A stretch of DNA of 64,000 nt from Rhodospirillales bacterium. Its GTDB lineage: Bacteria > Pseudomonadota > Alphaproteobacteria > Rhodospirillales > WMHbin7. Shown here one piece after another: positions 23,847-32,876 of the stretch (position 1 is the stretch's first letter; every line of letters begins with the position of its first letter). The stretch covers positions 124,001 to 188,000 of the forward strand of contig JACRPC010000030.1 in NCBI GenBank assembly GCA_016214125.1, given 5' to 3'. The notes beneath the pieces were generated by a model. That model made no database searches and was not told where the DNA came from. It saw only the letters and a program-made list of their open reading frames with translations. The translations under genes and the position numbers were made by a program.

Positions 23847-25019
23847 ATGTACTCGGGATTGATCCAGGACTGGCCCAAGCGGGTCTGCTTCGGCCCGGGC
23901 AGCCTGGCCCGCCTGCCCGAGGTGATGGATGGCCTGGGCGCCAAGCGCGCCCTGGTCGTCTGCGGCCAATCGGTGGCCGGCGGGCCGATGCTGGTCAAGG
24001 TCCGCCAGGCGCTGGGCGATCGGCTGGCCGGCGTCTTCGACGGCGTTCCCGCCCACACCCCTTTCGAAAGCGTCGAGGCGGCGACGGCGCGGGTCAAGGC
24101 GCTGGGCGCCGATGCGGTGATCAGCGTTGGCGGCGGCAGCGCCATCGATTGCGGCAAGGGCGTGGCGCTGCTCTTCGCCACCGGCGGCGTCTTTGCGCCC
24201 TACGTCATCGATTTCGGCACCACCGGCATGACGCGGGCGCCGATGCCGGCCCCCGGCCTGGTGCACATCGCGGTGCCGACCACCGCCGGTTCGGCCAGCG
24301 ACGTGATGCCGACCGCCGCCATCCGCGACGCCAAGGCCGGCAAGAAGATGCTGTTCTGGGACGCGCGCATGGTGCCCGACGCCACCATCCTCGATCCGGA
24401 AATGGCCGTCTATGCCGGTCCTTTCCTGAGCGCCGCCACCGGCATGACGGCGATGGCGCGGGCCATCGAATGCCTCTATTCGGCCGATCGGCACCCGATC
24501 TCGACCGGTCTGGCGCTGCACAGCGCCCGCCTGTTGCGCACCGCCTTGCCGCGCTCGATCGCCGATCCGGGCGATCTGGCGGCGCGCGCCGATTGCCAGA
24601 TGGCGGCCCTGATGTCGGGCACAGCCTCGATCAACGCCATGGTTTCGGTCGTCCACGCCATCGGCCACATCGTCGGCGGCAAATTCGGCCTGCAGCACGG
24701 GGTGTCGCACGCCATCTTGCTGGCGCCCGCCATGCGCCGGATGCTGCCGGCGATCGGCGCCGACCAATATTACGCGCTGGAAGCGATGGGCGAGGCCCCG
24801 ACCGGCCTTGACGCCGACACCGCCGGCCAGCGCGCCGCCGACCGGCTCCAAGCGATGGTCGATACCTTGCCGCTGCCGCGCCGGCTGCGCGATTTGGGCA
24901 TGAAGGAAGAGGAGATTCCGGCCATCGCCACCGCCACCATGAAGGACTACATGATGGCCCATGTGCCGCGGCCGACGCCACAGAGCGCCGTCGAATCCCT
25001 CTTGCGCGAGGCTTTTTGA
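23847..25019 (+). CDS. Iron-type alcohol dehydrogenase family protein lacking two metal ligands
   Basis: 390 residues from ATG 23847. The NAD site GGGSAIDCGKG and the family's C-terminal helices are clear. Four residues normally bind iron. The last two are present (His270 and His284 in HAIGHIVGG...LQHG). The first two, usually Asp and His in a GMDALTHAIE-type stretch, are Thr201 and Arg205 (GMTAMARAIE). Maleylacetate reductases, a metal-free branch, also depart here, so this may be a maleylacetate reductase-like or other metal-independent reductase. It overlaps the PrpD gene by one base and heads a probable operon with it and a TRAP transporter. Confidence 0.82.
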   Translation: MYSGLIQDWPKRVCFGPGSLARLPEVMDGLGAKRALVVCGQSVAGGPMLVKVRQALGDRLAGVFDGVPAHTPFESVEAATARVKALGADAVISVGGGSAIDCGKGVALLFATGGVFAPYVIDFGTTGMTRAPMPAPGLVHIAVPTTAGSASDVMPTAAIRDAKAGKKMLFWDARMVPDATILDPEMAVYAGPFLSAATGMTAMARAIECLYSADRHPISTGLALHSARLLRTALPRSIADPGDLAARADCQMAALMSGTASINAMVSVVHAIGHIVGGKFGLQHGVSHAILLAPAMRRMLPAIGADQYYALEAMGEAPTGLDADTAGQRAADRLQAMVDTLPLPRRLRDLGMKEEEIPAIATATMKDYMMAHVPRPTPQSAVESLLREAF

Positions 25020-26371
25020 TGGCGCCACTGCCCTTGGCCGCCGAACGCCTGGCTGCCTGGAGCACCGCCCTCGCCTGGGCGGAGTTGCCCGAGGATCAGC
25101 GGGCGCTGGTCGGGTTGCGCGTTCTCGACACGGTCGGCCTGATCCTGGCCGGGCTGGAGACCGAGGCCGCCCGGGCGGTCCTTGCCCTGGCCGATCGGCA
25201 GGGCGGCAACCCGGAAAGCGCGCTCTATCGGACCGGCTTGCGCCGCCCCGCCGCCCTGGCGGCCCTGGCGCAGGGCACCATCGCCCATTGCCGCGATTTC
25301 GACGACACCTTTCTCGAATCGGTGGTTCATCCGGGCTCGACGGTGATCGCCGCCGCCCTGGCGGTCGGCGAGGCGGTGGCGGCGCCTGACGAGGAAATCG
25401 TCCTTGCCATCGCCATCGGCTACGAGGCGGCGGCGCGCCTGGGCGCCGTCGCCGGACGGCGCCTTCACGCCCGCGGCTTTCACGCCACCAGCGTGATCGG
25501 TCCGCTGGCCGCCGCCCTGACCGCCGCCCGCCTTTACCGCCTCTCGGCGGCGGCCACCGCCGACGCGCTCGGCCTGGCCGCCAGCATGGCGGGCGGCCTG
25601 ATGGCATTCGTCGACGATGGGGCATGGTCGAAATGGCTGCATGTCGGCTGGTCGGCCCATGGCGGCATCCTAGCCGCCCAACTGGCCCAGCAGGGCTTTC
25701 GCGGCCCGCGCGGCGTCTTCGATGGCCGCCACAATCTGTTCGCGGCCTTCCTAGGTGAAAGGGTGCCCGAAGCCGAGGCGCTCGATGCCGATCTTGGCCG
25801 GCGCTGGCAAGGCGCCGGCGCCCATTTCAAATATTATCCCTGCGCCCATGTCATCCAACCCTATCTCGACGCCGCCCTGGGGCTGCGCGCCCGCCACGCC
25901 ATCGCCCCCGACGCCATTCGCCGGGTGAGCTGCGCCATCGCGCCCTGGGCGGTGCCGATCGTCTGCGAGCCGCGCGCCCCGAAGCTCGCCCCCGAGACCG
26001 ACCTCGACGCCATCGCCAGCCTGCCCTATCAGGTGGCGGCGGCGTTGATTGACGGCAGGGTCGATCTCGAAACGCTGGGCCCCCGGGCGCGGACCCGTGC
26101 GGCCGTGCGGGCCTTGGCCGAGCGGGTCGAGCACCGCGCCGATCCGGCGCTGGGCCAGGGCTTCGACGGCACGCTCGTCCTCACGCTCCACGATGGGACG
26201 ATCCACCAGGCGACGGTGACCGCGGCGCCGCCCGATGTCGCCAAGCTGCGCGCCAAATTCCACGCCAACGCCGGGCGCGCCCTCGATGCCGCGACGGTCG
26301 CGGCGACCGAGGAGGCGATCCTGGCCGGCGCGTCGCCGCGCTTTGGCCGATTAACAGAGATTTTGGGGTGA
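25019..26371 (+). CDS. MmgE/PrpD family protein
   Basis: 450 residues, all-helical MmgE/PrpD family: LDTVGLILAG near the start, CRDFDDTFLESVVHPGST, GLAASMAGGLMAF, and the middle WSAHGGILAAQLAQQG. Known members dehydrate 2-methylcitrate or aconitate-like acids, or isomerise such acids; which of these applies here is not visible. ATG overlaps the stop of the dehydrogenase-like gene (TGATG), so they are coupled. A TTG one codon earlier is possible. A TRAP binding protein begins about 110 bp downstream. A multi-step use of an imported carboxylate is a reasonable inference. Confidence 0.88.
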   Translation: MAPLPLAAERLAAWSTALAWAELPEDQRALVGLRVLDTVGLILAGLETEAARAVLALADRQGGNPESALYRTGLRRPAALAALAQGTIAHCRDFDDTFLESVVHPGSTVIAAALAVGEAVAAPDEEIVLAIAIGYEAAARLGAVAGRRLHARGFHATSVIGPLAAALTAARLYRLSAAATADALGLAASMAGGLMAFVDDGAWSKWLHVGWSAHGGILAAQLAQQGFRGPRGVFDGRHNLFAAFLGERVPEAEALDADLGRRWQGAGAHFKYYPCAHVIQPYLDAALGLRARHAIAPDAIRRVSCAIAPWAVPIVCEPRAPKLAPETDLDAIASLPYQVAAALIDGRVDLETLGPRARTRAAVRALAERVEHRADPALGQGFDGTLVLTLHDGTIHQATVTAAPPDVAKLRAKFHANAGRALDAATVAATEEAILAGASPRFGRLTEILG

Positions 26372-26479
26372 ATGCCGGGGCGGACGGGCGCGGCTTGACC
26401 GTTCGGTGCCGCCGTCCCTATTGTTGAACCCAGAGCGGCCCGCCTTGCCAAGGGACCGCAAGCGCGGAGGAACGCAGCC

Positions 26480-27451
26480 ATGAAGCGAAAGATCCTTTGG
26501 ACCGGGGCAATCGTCCTGGCGGTTGGACTGGCAACCGGCTCGGCCGGCGCCCAGGAGGTTTCCCTGCGCGCCGTCAGCTTTGTTCCCAAGAACCATCCGG
26601 TGATGGCCCAGGGCAATGTCTGGGTCGACACCATCAACGAGAAGCTGGCCGGCAAGGTGAAGATCAATTACGTCGGCGGTCCGGAAGTGATCGGACGGCA
26701 CCAGCAGCTCAACGCGCTGCGCACCGGCATTCTCGACGTGCTGATGTCGGTGACCTCGGACTTCCAAGACGAGATCCCCGAAGTCAGCGCCTTCACCCTC
26801 TCCAAGCTCGGCCCGGAGGCCGAACGCAAATCGGGCTTCTACGATCTGATGGTCAAGACCCACGAGCGGGTGAACGTCCGCTACATCGGCCGCGTTCAGT
26901 ATGGCGGCTTCTATCTGTGGACCAAGAAGAAGCCGGAAACCCTGGCCGATCTGAAGGGCCTCAAGATGCGCACCGGCTCGCTCTACGACAAGATGATGCG
27001 CGAGCTTGGCATGGTGCCGGTCAGCATCAATCAACCGGAAACCTACACGGCGCTTGAACAGGGCACGGTCGACGGGCTTGGCTGGCCGGTGTTCGGCGTG
27101 CGCTCGATCGGCTGGACGCGGCACGTCAAGTTCGCCGTCGATCTGCCCTTCTACGAGACGAGCAACATGATCGCCGTGATGAATCTCGACAAATGGAACA
27201 AATTGCCGGCCGAGGTGCAGAAGGCCGTGCTGGAGACCACCGCCCAATACGAACCCAAGATGGTCGCCTTCTTCAAGGAGGGCGAGGCCAAGGAATGGGG
27301 TGAACTCGACAAGGTGGTGACCCGGGTCAAATTCTCCGAGGCCGAGAACAAGAAATATCTCGACACCGCCTACGATGTCGAATGGGCGGCGATCGCCAAG
27401 CGCGTCTCGCCCGATACGCTGGCGCAACTGCGCAAGGCCACCGGCAATTAA
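26480..27451 (+). CDS. TRAP transporter substrate-binding protein (DctP family)
   Basis: 323 residues. Signal peptide MKRKILWTGAIVLAVGLATG with cleavage about GAQ. Mature DctP features: WVDTINEKLAGKVKINYVGG, then DLKGLKMRTG, which positions the conserved Arg that grips a substrate carboxylate, and LEQGTVDGLGWPV. It should deliver an organic acid to the QM permease encoded next. A 7-bp hairpin between this gene and the small permease subunit may set the higher level usual for binding proteins. The ligand is unknown. Confidence 0.92.
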   Translation: MKRKILWTGAIVLAVGLATGSAGAQEVSLRAVSFVPKNHPVMAQGNVWVDTINEKLAGKVKINYVGGPEVIGRHQQLNALRTGILDVLMSVTSDFQDEIPEVSAFTLSKLGPEAERKSGFYDLMVKTHERVNVRYIGRVQYGGFYLWTKKKPETLADLKGLKMRTGSLYDKMMRELGMVPVSINQPETYTALEQGTVDGLGWPVFGVRSIGWTRHVKFAVDLPFYETSNMIAVMNLDKWNKLPAEVQKAVLETTAQYEPKMVAFFKEGEAKEWGELDKVVTRVKFSEAENKKYLDTAYDVEWAAIAKRVSPDTLAQLRKATGN

Positions 27452-27470
27452 CAAGCCGGGCGCCGAAACC

Positions 27471-27493
27471 GGCGGGCGGGGTCTCGGCCCGCC
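27471..27493 (+). other. Hairpin between TRAP binding protein and permease genes
   Basis: Arms GGCGGGC (27471-27477) and GCCCGCC (27487-27493), 9-nt loop, with no T run. Hairpins in such gaps often protect the upstream mRNA part and lower expression of downstream permease genes; that is inferred here. Confidence 0.55.
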
Positions 27494-27514
27494 CCGAGGC
27501 CGCGGGGGGATGAC

Positions 27515-28024
27515 GTGAAGGGATGGCGGCGCGCTTTGACGGCTTGCGAAAACGCCTTCGCGGTCCTGGGCTGCGCGATCTTCGTCTTCATCACCCTTGG
27601 CGTCTGCGCCGAGGTCTTCTTCCGCTACGGCTTCAACAGCCCGATCCATTGGATCGTCGAGATCAGCGAATACGCCCTCCTTTGGATCACCTTCCTCGGC
27701 GCCTCCTGGGTGCTGCGCCAGGGCGGTCATGTCCGTGTCGACATCCTGCTCCAGCATCTGTCGCGGCGCGCCTTGCGGATCTGCGGCATGCTCTCGGCCG
27801 CCTCCGGCGCGCTGGTCTCGCTGGTCCTGGTCGGCTTCGGCGTCAACGTGACCTGGGTGGCTTTTCTGCGCGGCTCGTTCCGCTCGACCGGTCTGGACGT
27901 GCCGACCTGGATGATCGTCATCGTCATTCCCCTGGGCAGCCTGCTCCTTGTGCTGCGCTTTGCCGATCTGTTCGTCGAATACTACACGCGCCGGCGCGAT
28001 TTCGGCGCCGAAGCGGGCCATTGA
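27515..28024 (+). CDS. TRAP transporter small permease (DctQ family)
   Basis: 169 residues with four membrane segments: CENAFAVLGCAIFVFITLGV, then ISEYALLWITFLGASWVL, and two further ones. The Arg/Glu pattern in GHVRVDILLQHL is typical of DctQ. It is the small integral partner of the DctM subunit. Start: GTG 27515, with a GGGGGGA site upstream; there is no closer ATG. Ends 10 bp before the large permease start, so it is in one operon. Confidence 0.9.
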   Translation: MKGWRRALTACENAFAVLGCAIFVFITLGVCAEVFFRYGFNSPIHWIVEISEYALLWITFLGASWVLRQGGHVRVDILLQHLSRRALRICGMLSAASGALVSLVLVGFGVNVTWVAFLRGSFRSTGLDVPTWMIVIVIPLGSLLLVLRFADLFVEYYTRRRDFGAEAGH

Positions 28025-28034
28025 GGAGAGCGCG

Positions 28035-29360
28035 GTGGAGTGGTACTGGACGCTGACCATCATCTTCGGCGCCTTCCTGCTTCTGATGGCGCTGGGGCTG
28101 CCGATCGCCTTCGCTTTCTTGGCGATCAACGTCGTCGGCACGTTCGTTTTCTGGAACGGCTTCGCCGGCTGGAACCAGCTTGTGCTGTCGATTTCCGATT
28201 CGGTCACCCACTTCACCATCGTCAGCGTGCCGCTGTTCGTGCTGATGGGCGAGGTGATGTTCCGCTCCGGCATCGCCACCAAGATGATGGATGTGCTCGA
28301 TTCCTGGTTCGGCCGCCTGCCCGGCCGGCTGGCCCTGATCTCGGTGGCCGGCGGCACGGTGTTCGCCGGCCTGACCGGCTCGGGATCGGCCGCCACCGCC
28401 ATGCTGGGCAAGCTGCTGGTCCCCGACATGGAAAGGCGCGGCTACGGCAAGGCGATGTCGCTGGGGCCGATCATGGGCGCCGGCGGCCTGGCGATCATGA
28501 TTCCGCCCTCGGCCTTGGGGGTGTTGATGGCGGCGCTCGGCCAATTTTCGGTTGGCGATTTCCTGCTGGCGATCATCGTTCCCGGTCTGATGATGTCGGC
28601 GGCCTATGCGCTTTACATCGTCGGCCGCTGCACCGTGCAGCCGCATCTGGCGCCTGCCTATCCGGTGGCCCCGGTGCCGCTGGCGCGCAAGATCGGCCTC
28701 ACCGTCCTCTACATCTTTCCCCTGTTCTTCATCATGTTCCTGGTGGTCGGCCTGATCTTCCTGGGCGTCGCCACGCCGACCGAATCGGCGGCGCTGGGGG
28801 CGGTCGGCACCTTCGTCCTCGCCGCCCTCTATGGCGGCTTGAGCGGGGCCTTGGTGCGGGAATCGCTGCTCTCTTCGCTGCGCATCACCGTCATGCTGCT
28901 GATCATCGTCACCGGGGCGACGGCGTTTTCCCAGATCCTGGCCTTCACCGGGGCGACCACCGGCCTGGCGGGGCTGGCGGTGTCCGCCCAGGCGACGGTG
29001 GGGCCGATGACGGTGGTCGTCATCATGCAGGCGGTGCTGATCGTCATGGGCATGTTCATGGAGCCGCTGTCGATCATGATGCTCACCGTTCCCATCTTCT
29101 TTCCGGTGATCAAGGCGTTCGGCTACAACGAGATCTGGTTCGGCGCCGTCATGCTCCTCAACATGGAGATGGCGACCATCTCGCCGCCCTTCGGCCTCAA
29201 CCTTTTCGTCATGAAGGGTGTGGCGCCCAAAGGCACGACGATGGGCGACGTCTACGCGGCCAGCGTGATGTTTCTGCTGCTCGACTTGGTCGTGATGGCC
29301 CTTCTGCTGGCCTTTCCCGATCTGGTGCTCTGGCTGCCCGGCCTGATGGAGAAGGGGTAG
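28035..29360 (+). CDS. TRAP transporter large permease (DctM family)
   Basis: 441 residues, about 12 membrane segments. DctM motifs seen: VPLFVLMGEVMF, GLTGSGSAATAMLG, IPPSALGVLMAALG, and VATPTESAALGAVG; near the end MATISPPFGLNLFV. It forms the Na+-driven transport channel, with DctP and DctQ, for an organic acid. GTG start at 28035 with GAGGAG (28023-28028). Ends the PrpD-TRAP run; the next gene is on the other strand. Confidence 0.93.
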   Translation: MEWYWTLTIIFGAFLLLMALGLPIAFAFLAINVVGTFVFWNGFAGWNQLVLSISDSVTHFTIVSVPLFVLMGEVMFRSGIATKMMDVLDSWFGRLPGRLALISVAGGTVFAGLTGSGSAATAMLGKLLVPDMERRGYGKAMSLGPIMGAGGLAIMIPPSALGVLMAALGQFSVGDFLLAIIVPGLMMSAAYALYIVGRCTVQPHLAPAYPVAPVPLARKIGLTVLYIFPLFFIMFLVVGLIFLGVATPTESAALGAVGTFVLAALYGGLSGALVRESLLSSLRITVMLLIIVTGATAFSQILAFTGATTGLAGLAVSAQATVGPMTVVVIMQAVLIVMGMFMEPLSIMMLTVPIFFPVIKAFGYNEIWFGAVMLLNMEMATISPPFGLNLFVMKGVAPKGTTMGDVYAASVMFLLLDLVVMALLLAFPDLVLWLPGLMEKG

Positions 29361-29382
29361 AGACGAAGCGGGCGATTGCCCC

Positions 29383-30315
29383 TTAGGGCACGGCGAGCAC
29401 GATGCGGCCGCAGCCTTGGGTGCCGGCCTCGATGCGGCGGTGGGCTTCGGCGCAATCCGCCAGCGGCAGCACCGCCGCCACCTGCGCCTTGAAGACGCCC
29501 TCAGCCACCAGCGCGATCACCCGGCGCAGCCGTTCCGCCGTTTCGTCGATAGCGGCCACCACGGTGCGGACACCGAATTGGGCGCCCTGATCGACGAACG
29601 GCAAGGCGTTCAGGCAGACCAGAGTACCGCCGGGCCGCAGAACCCGATAGCTGCGCGCATGGGTCTCGCCGCCGATGGTGTCGAGGACCACGTCGAAGCG
29701 CTCGGGCGTGGCCGAGAAATCCTCGCGGTCATGGCAAAGGACCGCCGCCGCGCCAAGGCTGCGCAGGTAATCGGCCTTGGCGGCGCGGGCGGTGGCGACC
29801 ACCCGGGCGCCGCAATGGCGGGCCCACAGCACCGCCTGACCGCCGATCGCTCCGGCGCCGCCATGGATCAGCACCGACTGGCCGGGCTTCAGGCCGGCCA
29901 CCTCGTCGAGCGCGATCAGGGCGCAGAGCGCCGGCTGCACCACCGCGCTGGCCGCCCGTTCGTCGAGCGACGGGGGCAGGGCAACGATCTGCTCGGGTCC
30001 GCGAACGATGAATTGGGCGGCGCTGCCCGGTTCGCTGTGGCGGGCAAGAAACGCCACCCGCAGGCCGGACCGGGCATAGGTAACGCCAGGGCCGCAGGCC
30101 ACGACCACGCCGGCGCCGCTGCGGCCGGGAATCTTGGGCAGGGCGATCGGATGCTGCGCTTGCAAGCGGCCGGCCCGCAGCTTGCAATCGCCCGGCCCGA
30201 CGCTGGCGGCCTGCACCGCGATCAGAAGCTGATGGGGCCCCGGTTGCGGATCGGGCCATTCGCCCAGTTCCAGCACCTCCGGCCCGCCATAGCGCTTAAA
30301 GCTGATCGCCTGCAT
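29383..30315 (-). CDS. MDR family NADPH:quinone reductase / zinc-type ADH-like protein
   Basis: 310 residues from ATG 30315 (MQAISFKRYGGPEVLELGEW). NADPH-binding Rossmann loop HGGAGAIGGQAVLW and the GGTLVCLNA strand are clear. The zinc-ligand pattern of true alcohol dehydrogenases is absent, which points to the quinone-oxidoreductase/enoyl reductase branch. Convergent with the TRAP operon, divergent from the RidA gene. An in-frame start at 30384 would add a sequence lacking the family's start pattern. Substrate unknown. Confidence 0.85.
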   Translation of the reverse strand: MQAISFKRYGGPEVLELGEWPDPQPGPHQLLIAVQAASVGPGDCKLRAGRLQAQHPIALPKIPGRSGAGVVVACGPGVTYARSGLRVAFLARHSEPGSAAQFIVRGPEQIVALPPSLDERAASAVVQPALCALIALDEVAGLKPGQSVLIHGGAGAIGGQAVLWARHCGARVVATARAAKADYLRSLGAAAVLCHDREDFSATPERFDVVLDTIGGETHARSYRVLRPGGTLVCLNALPFVDQGAQFGVRTVVAAIDETAERLRRVIALVAEGVFKAQVAAVLPLADCAEAHRRIEAGTQGCGRIVLAVP

Positions 30316-30487
30316 GATTCCTTCTGCCTTGGCTTGCCACGAGCCTACCGTCCCCTTTGGGCGCTTCCAAGCGGCGATGAGCAAATGTTCCCGCCCGCTC
30401 GGCCGGGCGAAAATGATTCCGAAGGAGCGGGACAGACACTAAGATTGACCTCCACCATCCGTTGCCGCTCGTTCAAGGGGGAGCACC

Positions 30488-30883
30488 ATGTCGCAGAAAG
30501 AGACCTTTCATCTGGGCAAGATTTCCGACGTCGTCAAGGCCAAGAAGGCGCCGCTTTCGGCGGTGACCAAGGGCGGCGGGCTGGTCTTCGTTTCGGGCCT
30601 CCCACCCTTTGACCTCGAAACCGGCGAATTGATCCGCGGCGACATTCGCGTCCAGACCCGGCGGTGCCTAGAAAATCTGAAAGCCGCCGTCGAAATTGCC
30701 GGGTCTTCGCTCGAAAAGGTTCTCAAGGTCACCGTCCTGGCCAGCAACTGCGCCTATTGGGACGACATCAACGCCATCTACGCCGAGTATTTCATCAACG
30801 ATCCGCCGGCGCGGAGTTTCATCACGGTGGGCTCCTGGGCCCAGCCCTTCGACATCGAGATCGAGGCGGTCGCGCTCGCCTAG
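30488..30883 (+). CDS. RidA (YjgF/UK114) family protein
   Basis: 131 residues from ATG 30488. Family pattern: FVSGLPPFD, TRRCLENLKAAVEIAGSSLE, INAIYAEYF, and an end PARSFITVGSW. RidA proteins hydrolyse reactive enamine/imine intermediates and form trimers; some subfamilies do other reactions. The arginine that anchors substrate carboxylate seems to be the one in PARSF. An upstream GGGG site precedes the ATG. Divergent from the MDR gene, and may belong to the same catabolic region. Confidence 0.9.
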   Translation: MSQKETFHLGKISDVVKAKKAPLSAVTKGGGLVFVSGLPPFDLETGELIRGDIRVQTRRCLENLKAAVEIAGSSLEKVLKVTVLASNCAYWDDINAIYAEYFINDPPARSFITVGSWAQPFDIEIEAVALA

Positions 30884-30915
30884 GCGCCCGGCCTCGCGGC
30901 GCTTTATAGCAATCG

Positions 30916-30939
30916 GCGTTGATCGTGCCCGATCAACGC
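30916..30939. repeat. Palindromic repeat with GCGTTGATCG core
   Basis: Perfect 10-bp arms, GCGTTGATCG (30916-30925) and CGATCAACGC (30930-30939), loop of 4. A close copy with 11-bp arms sits at 55906-55933. No T tract, so it is not a classic terminator. Between the RidA gene and the convergent EthD gene. Confidence 0.75.
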
Positions 30940-31068
30940 GCCCTCAAGCGGCCCAAGCGCTCGCCTCCGGCTCGCTTGGCTTTCGCGCCATAGGGCGCGC
31001 GGCCCCCAGGCACGGTACTCGGCGCGGCCGACCAAGATGCCATGAGTCACCCTCATCGCATCTTGGTA

Positions 31069-31758
31069 TCAGGGGCGCAAAACGCGCGTCGTCATCGGAA
31101 AGTGGGTGGTCTTGCCCGCGAAGGGCGGAAATTTGTTGTAGTCGGCGCGCATCGCCTGGCGCACCGGCGAGTTGAGCGCCGCCGTAAGGGCGGCCGCGTC
31201 GTCGAACGCCACCTTGTTCCGCTGCATGAGATCGTCCCGCTTCCAGGGCAGAAAGCTTACCCAATCGACGCGGGTGTAGATTTCAAGCTCGCGTAGGCCC
31301 GGCATGGTGGCCATGATCGGCGGGTGGTGCGCCAGATAATGGCCGTGCCAGGCGTTCAGATCCTCGGCCGGCCCCTCATAGCCGACCAGATAGGTGCAAT
31401 GGGGCGCATGGCGAAGCGTGGGGTCGGGAACGGCGAAGTCGCGCACCAGCATCGCCTGCTGGGAGACCGAAGCGCCGGCCAAGGACAGCAAGGCCTGGTC
31501 GCCCACCAGCCTTTGCAGAGGGCCGTCGTGGGCGGCGGCGGCTTCCAGGGCCGGCAGCGTCGGAAAATAGAGCTGGAGGGCGAAGGGCGGCGGCGGGCCG
31601 TCATTGAGAAAGGGATCGCTCGCCTGGTCGGGCGTGTAGAGGTGGGCTTTGGTGAGTGCCGGAATCGATTTCAGCAGGCGGGCAAGATTGTCCCACGCCG
31701 CGGCGCTCGGTTGAAAGGCAGGACCATCGTGGTGGATAATGAACAGGCAAAAGCTCAT
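31069..31758 (-). CDS. EthD-domain / dimeric alpha-beta barrel protein
   Basis: 229 residues from ATG 31758 (MSFCLFIIHHDGP). Two ferredoxin-like repeats are suggested: the first near YTPDQASDPF, the second with CTYLVGYEGPAEDLNAWHGHYLAHHPPIMA, which is the EthD-type signature (an H-x3-H pair before PP). EthD-like proteins bind small hydrophobic or ring compounds in degradation pathways; a direct reaction is not certain. Divergent from the PanE-like gene. An earlier in-frame start at 31845 has no supporting site. Confidence 0.72.
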   Translation of the reverse strand: MSFCLFIIHHDGPAFQPSAAAWDNLARLLKSIPALTKAHLYTPDQASDPFLNDGPPPPFALQLYFPTLPALEAAAAHDGPLQRLVGDQALLSLAGASVSQQAMLVRDFAVPDPTLRHAPHCTYLVGYEGPAEDLNAWHGHYLAHHPPIMATMPGLRELEIYTRVDWVSFLPWKRDDLMQRNKVAFDDAAALTAALNSPVRQAMRADYNKFPPFAGKTTHFPMTTRVLRP

Positions 31759-31900
31759 CGTGAGAAGGTCTCCGGCGTTGGGCTCGCCTCGTCGCGGTCG
31801 AGGAATACGGATCGGCGGGGCGAGCGAAGCTTGAGGGTAGCGCACCGGTCAACGCTGTTCCAGGACGAACCGGACGCGCAAATCGGCGAAGGGAAAATCG

Positions 31901-32821
31901 ATGCGGGTGGCGATCGTGGGGGCGGGCGGGGTCGGCGGCTATCTCGGCGTCCGCCTCGCCCAGACCGGACAAGAGGTGGCCTGGTTGGCGCGCGGGCGCA
32001 ATCTCGCCCATCTGCGCGATCGGGGAGTCACGCTCACGAGCCCGCTGGGCGATGTCACGTTGGGGCCGCAACGGGTGAGCGACAAGGCCGAGGCGCTGGG
32101 AGCGGCCGATCTGATCATCCTTGCCGTCAAGCTTTACGATCTCGGCGAACTGGCCTCGCGGTTGCGGCCGCTCCTTGGCCCCGGCAGCGCCGTCCTGCCG
32201 CTTCAAAACGGGGTCGAGGCCCATGCCATTCTGGCCGCTCACCTGCCCACCGAGGCGCTTCTCAAGGGAACGGTTTCCATCAAGTCGCGTCTGGCCGGTC
32301 CGGGCGAGATCGTTTGCAAATCGCCCTTTTGCCGAATCACCTTCGGCGAGGGCGCCGGCCCGCCCGGCCCGCGCGCCCGCGCCATCGCGGCCACGCTTAA
32401 CGCCGGCCAAGGCGTCGAGGCCGCCCTCTCGCCCGATATCGATGCCGCGATCTGGAAGAAGTTCGTGATGCTGTCCAGCTTCTCGGCGGTGTCCTGCCTG
32501 TCCCGCGCATCGATCGGCGAAATCCTCGCCAGCCCCGAGGCGGTCGAGCTGGTACTGGCCGCCGCCAACGAGGCGGCCGCCGTCGGTCGGGCGCTGGGCG
32601 TCGCCCTGCCCGAAGACATTGCCGAACTCGTCCATTCCCAGGTCCGCGACATGCCGAAGGACGGCCGCGCCTCGATGCTTGAGGATCTGGAGGCCGGCCG
32701 GCGCCTGGAACTCGATTTCCTTTCCGGCTCGGTGGTCAAGCTTGGCCGCCAAGTGGGCCAGGCCACGCCGGTGCATTGGACCGCCTATCAGGCGCTGGCG
32801 CGGCACGCCGGCGGGCGTTGA
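31901..32821 (+). CDS. Ketopantoate reductase family protein (PanE-like)
   Basis: 306 residues. NADPH loop VAIVGAGGVGGYLGVRL begins at residue 3. The C-terminal helical domain has AAIWKKFVMLSSFSAVSCLSR with the catalytic-type Lys, and a later Glu. Family members reduce 2-dehydropantoate in CoA synthesis, but alphaproteobacterial paralogues in catabolic regions may act on other 2-keto acids. GAAGGG site nine bases before the ATG. The stop is inside a GGCGGGC/GCCCGCC hairpin (32810-32835). Neighbours are catabolic, so the CoA role is not assured. Confidence 0.8.
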   Translation: MRVAIVGAGGVGGYLGVRLAQTGQEVAWLARGRNLAHLRDRGVTLTSPLGDVTLGPQRVSDKAEALGAADLIILAVKLYDLGELASRLRPLLGPGSAVLPLQNGVEAHAILAAHLPTEALLKGTVSIKSRLAGPGEIVCKSPFCRITFGEGAGPPGPRARAIAATLNAGQGVEAALSPDIDAAIWKKFVMLSSFSAVSCLSRASIGEILASPEAVELVLAAANEAAAVGRALGVALPEDIAELVHSQVRDMPKDGRASMLEDLEAGRRLELDFLSGSVVKLGRQVGQATPVHWTAYQALARHAGGR

Positions 32822-32876
32822 TCGTCGTGCCCGCCCTTGCCATTCCTGAACGAGGCCAATAGGGCGCCCCAAGCCC

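Noticed and set aside
30944-31068. Small antisense frames between the RidA and EthD genes
   Set aside because: No start with a ribosome site and no recognisable protein; the stretch is a simple gap with one palindrome.
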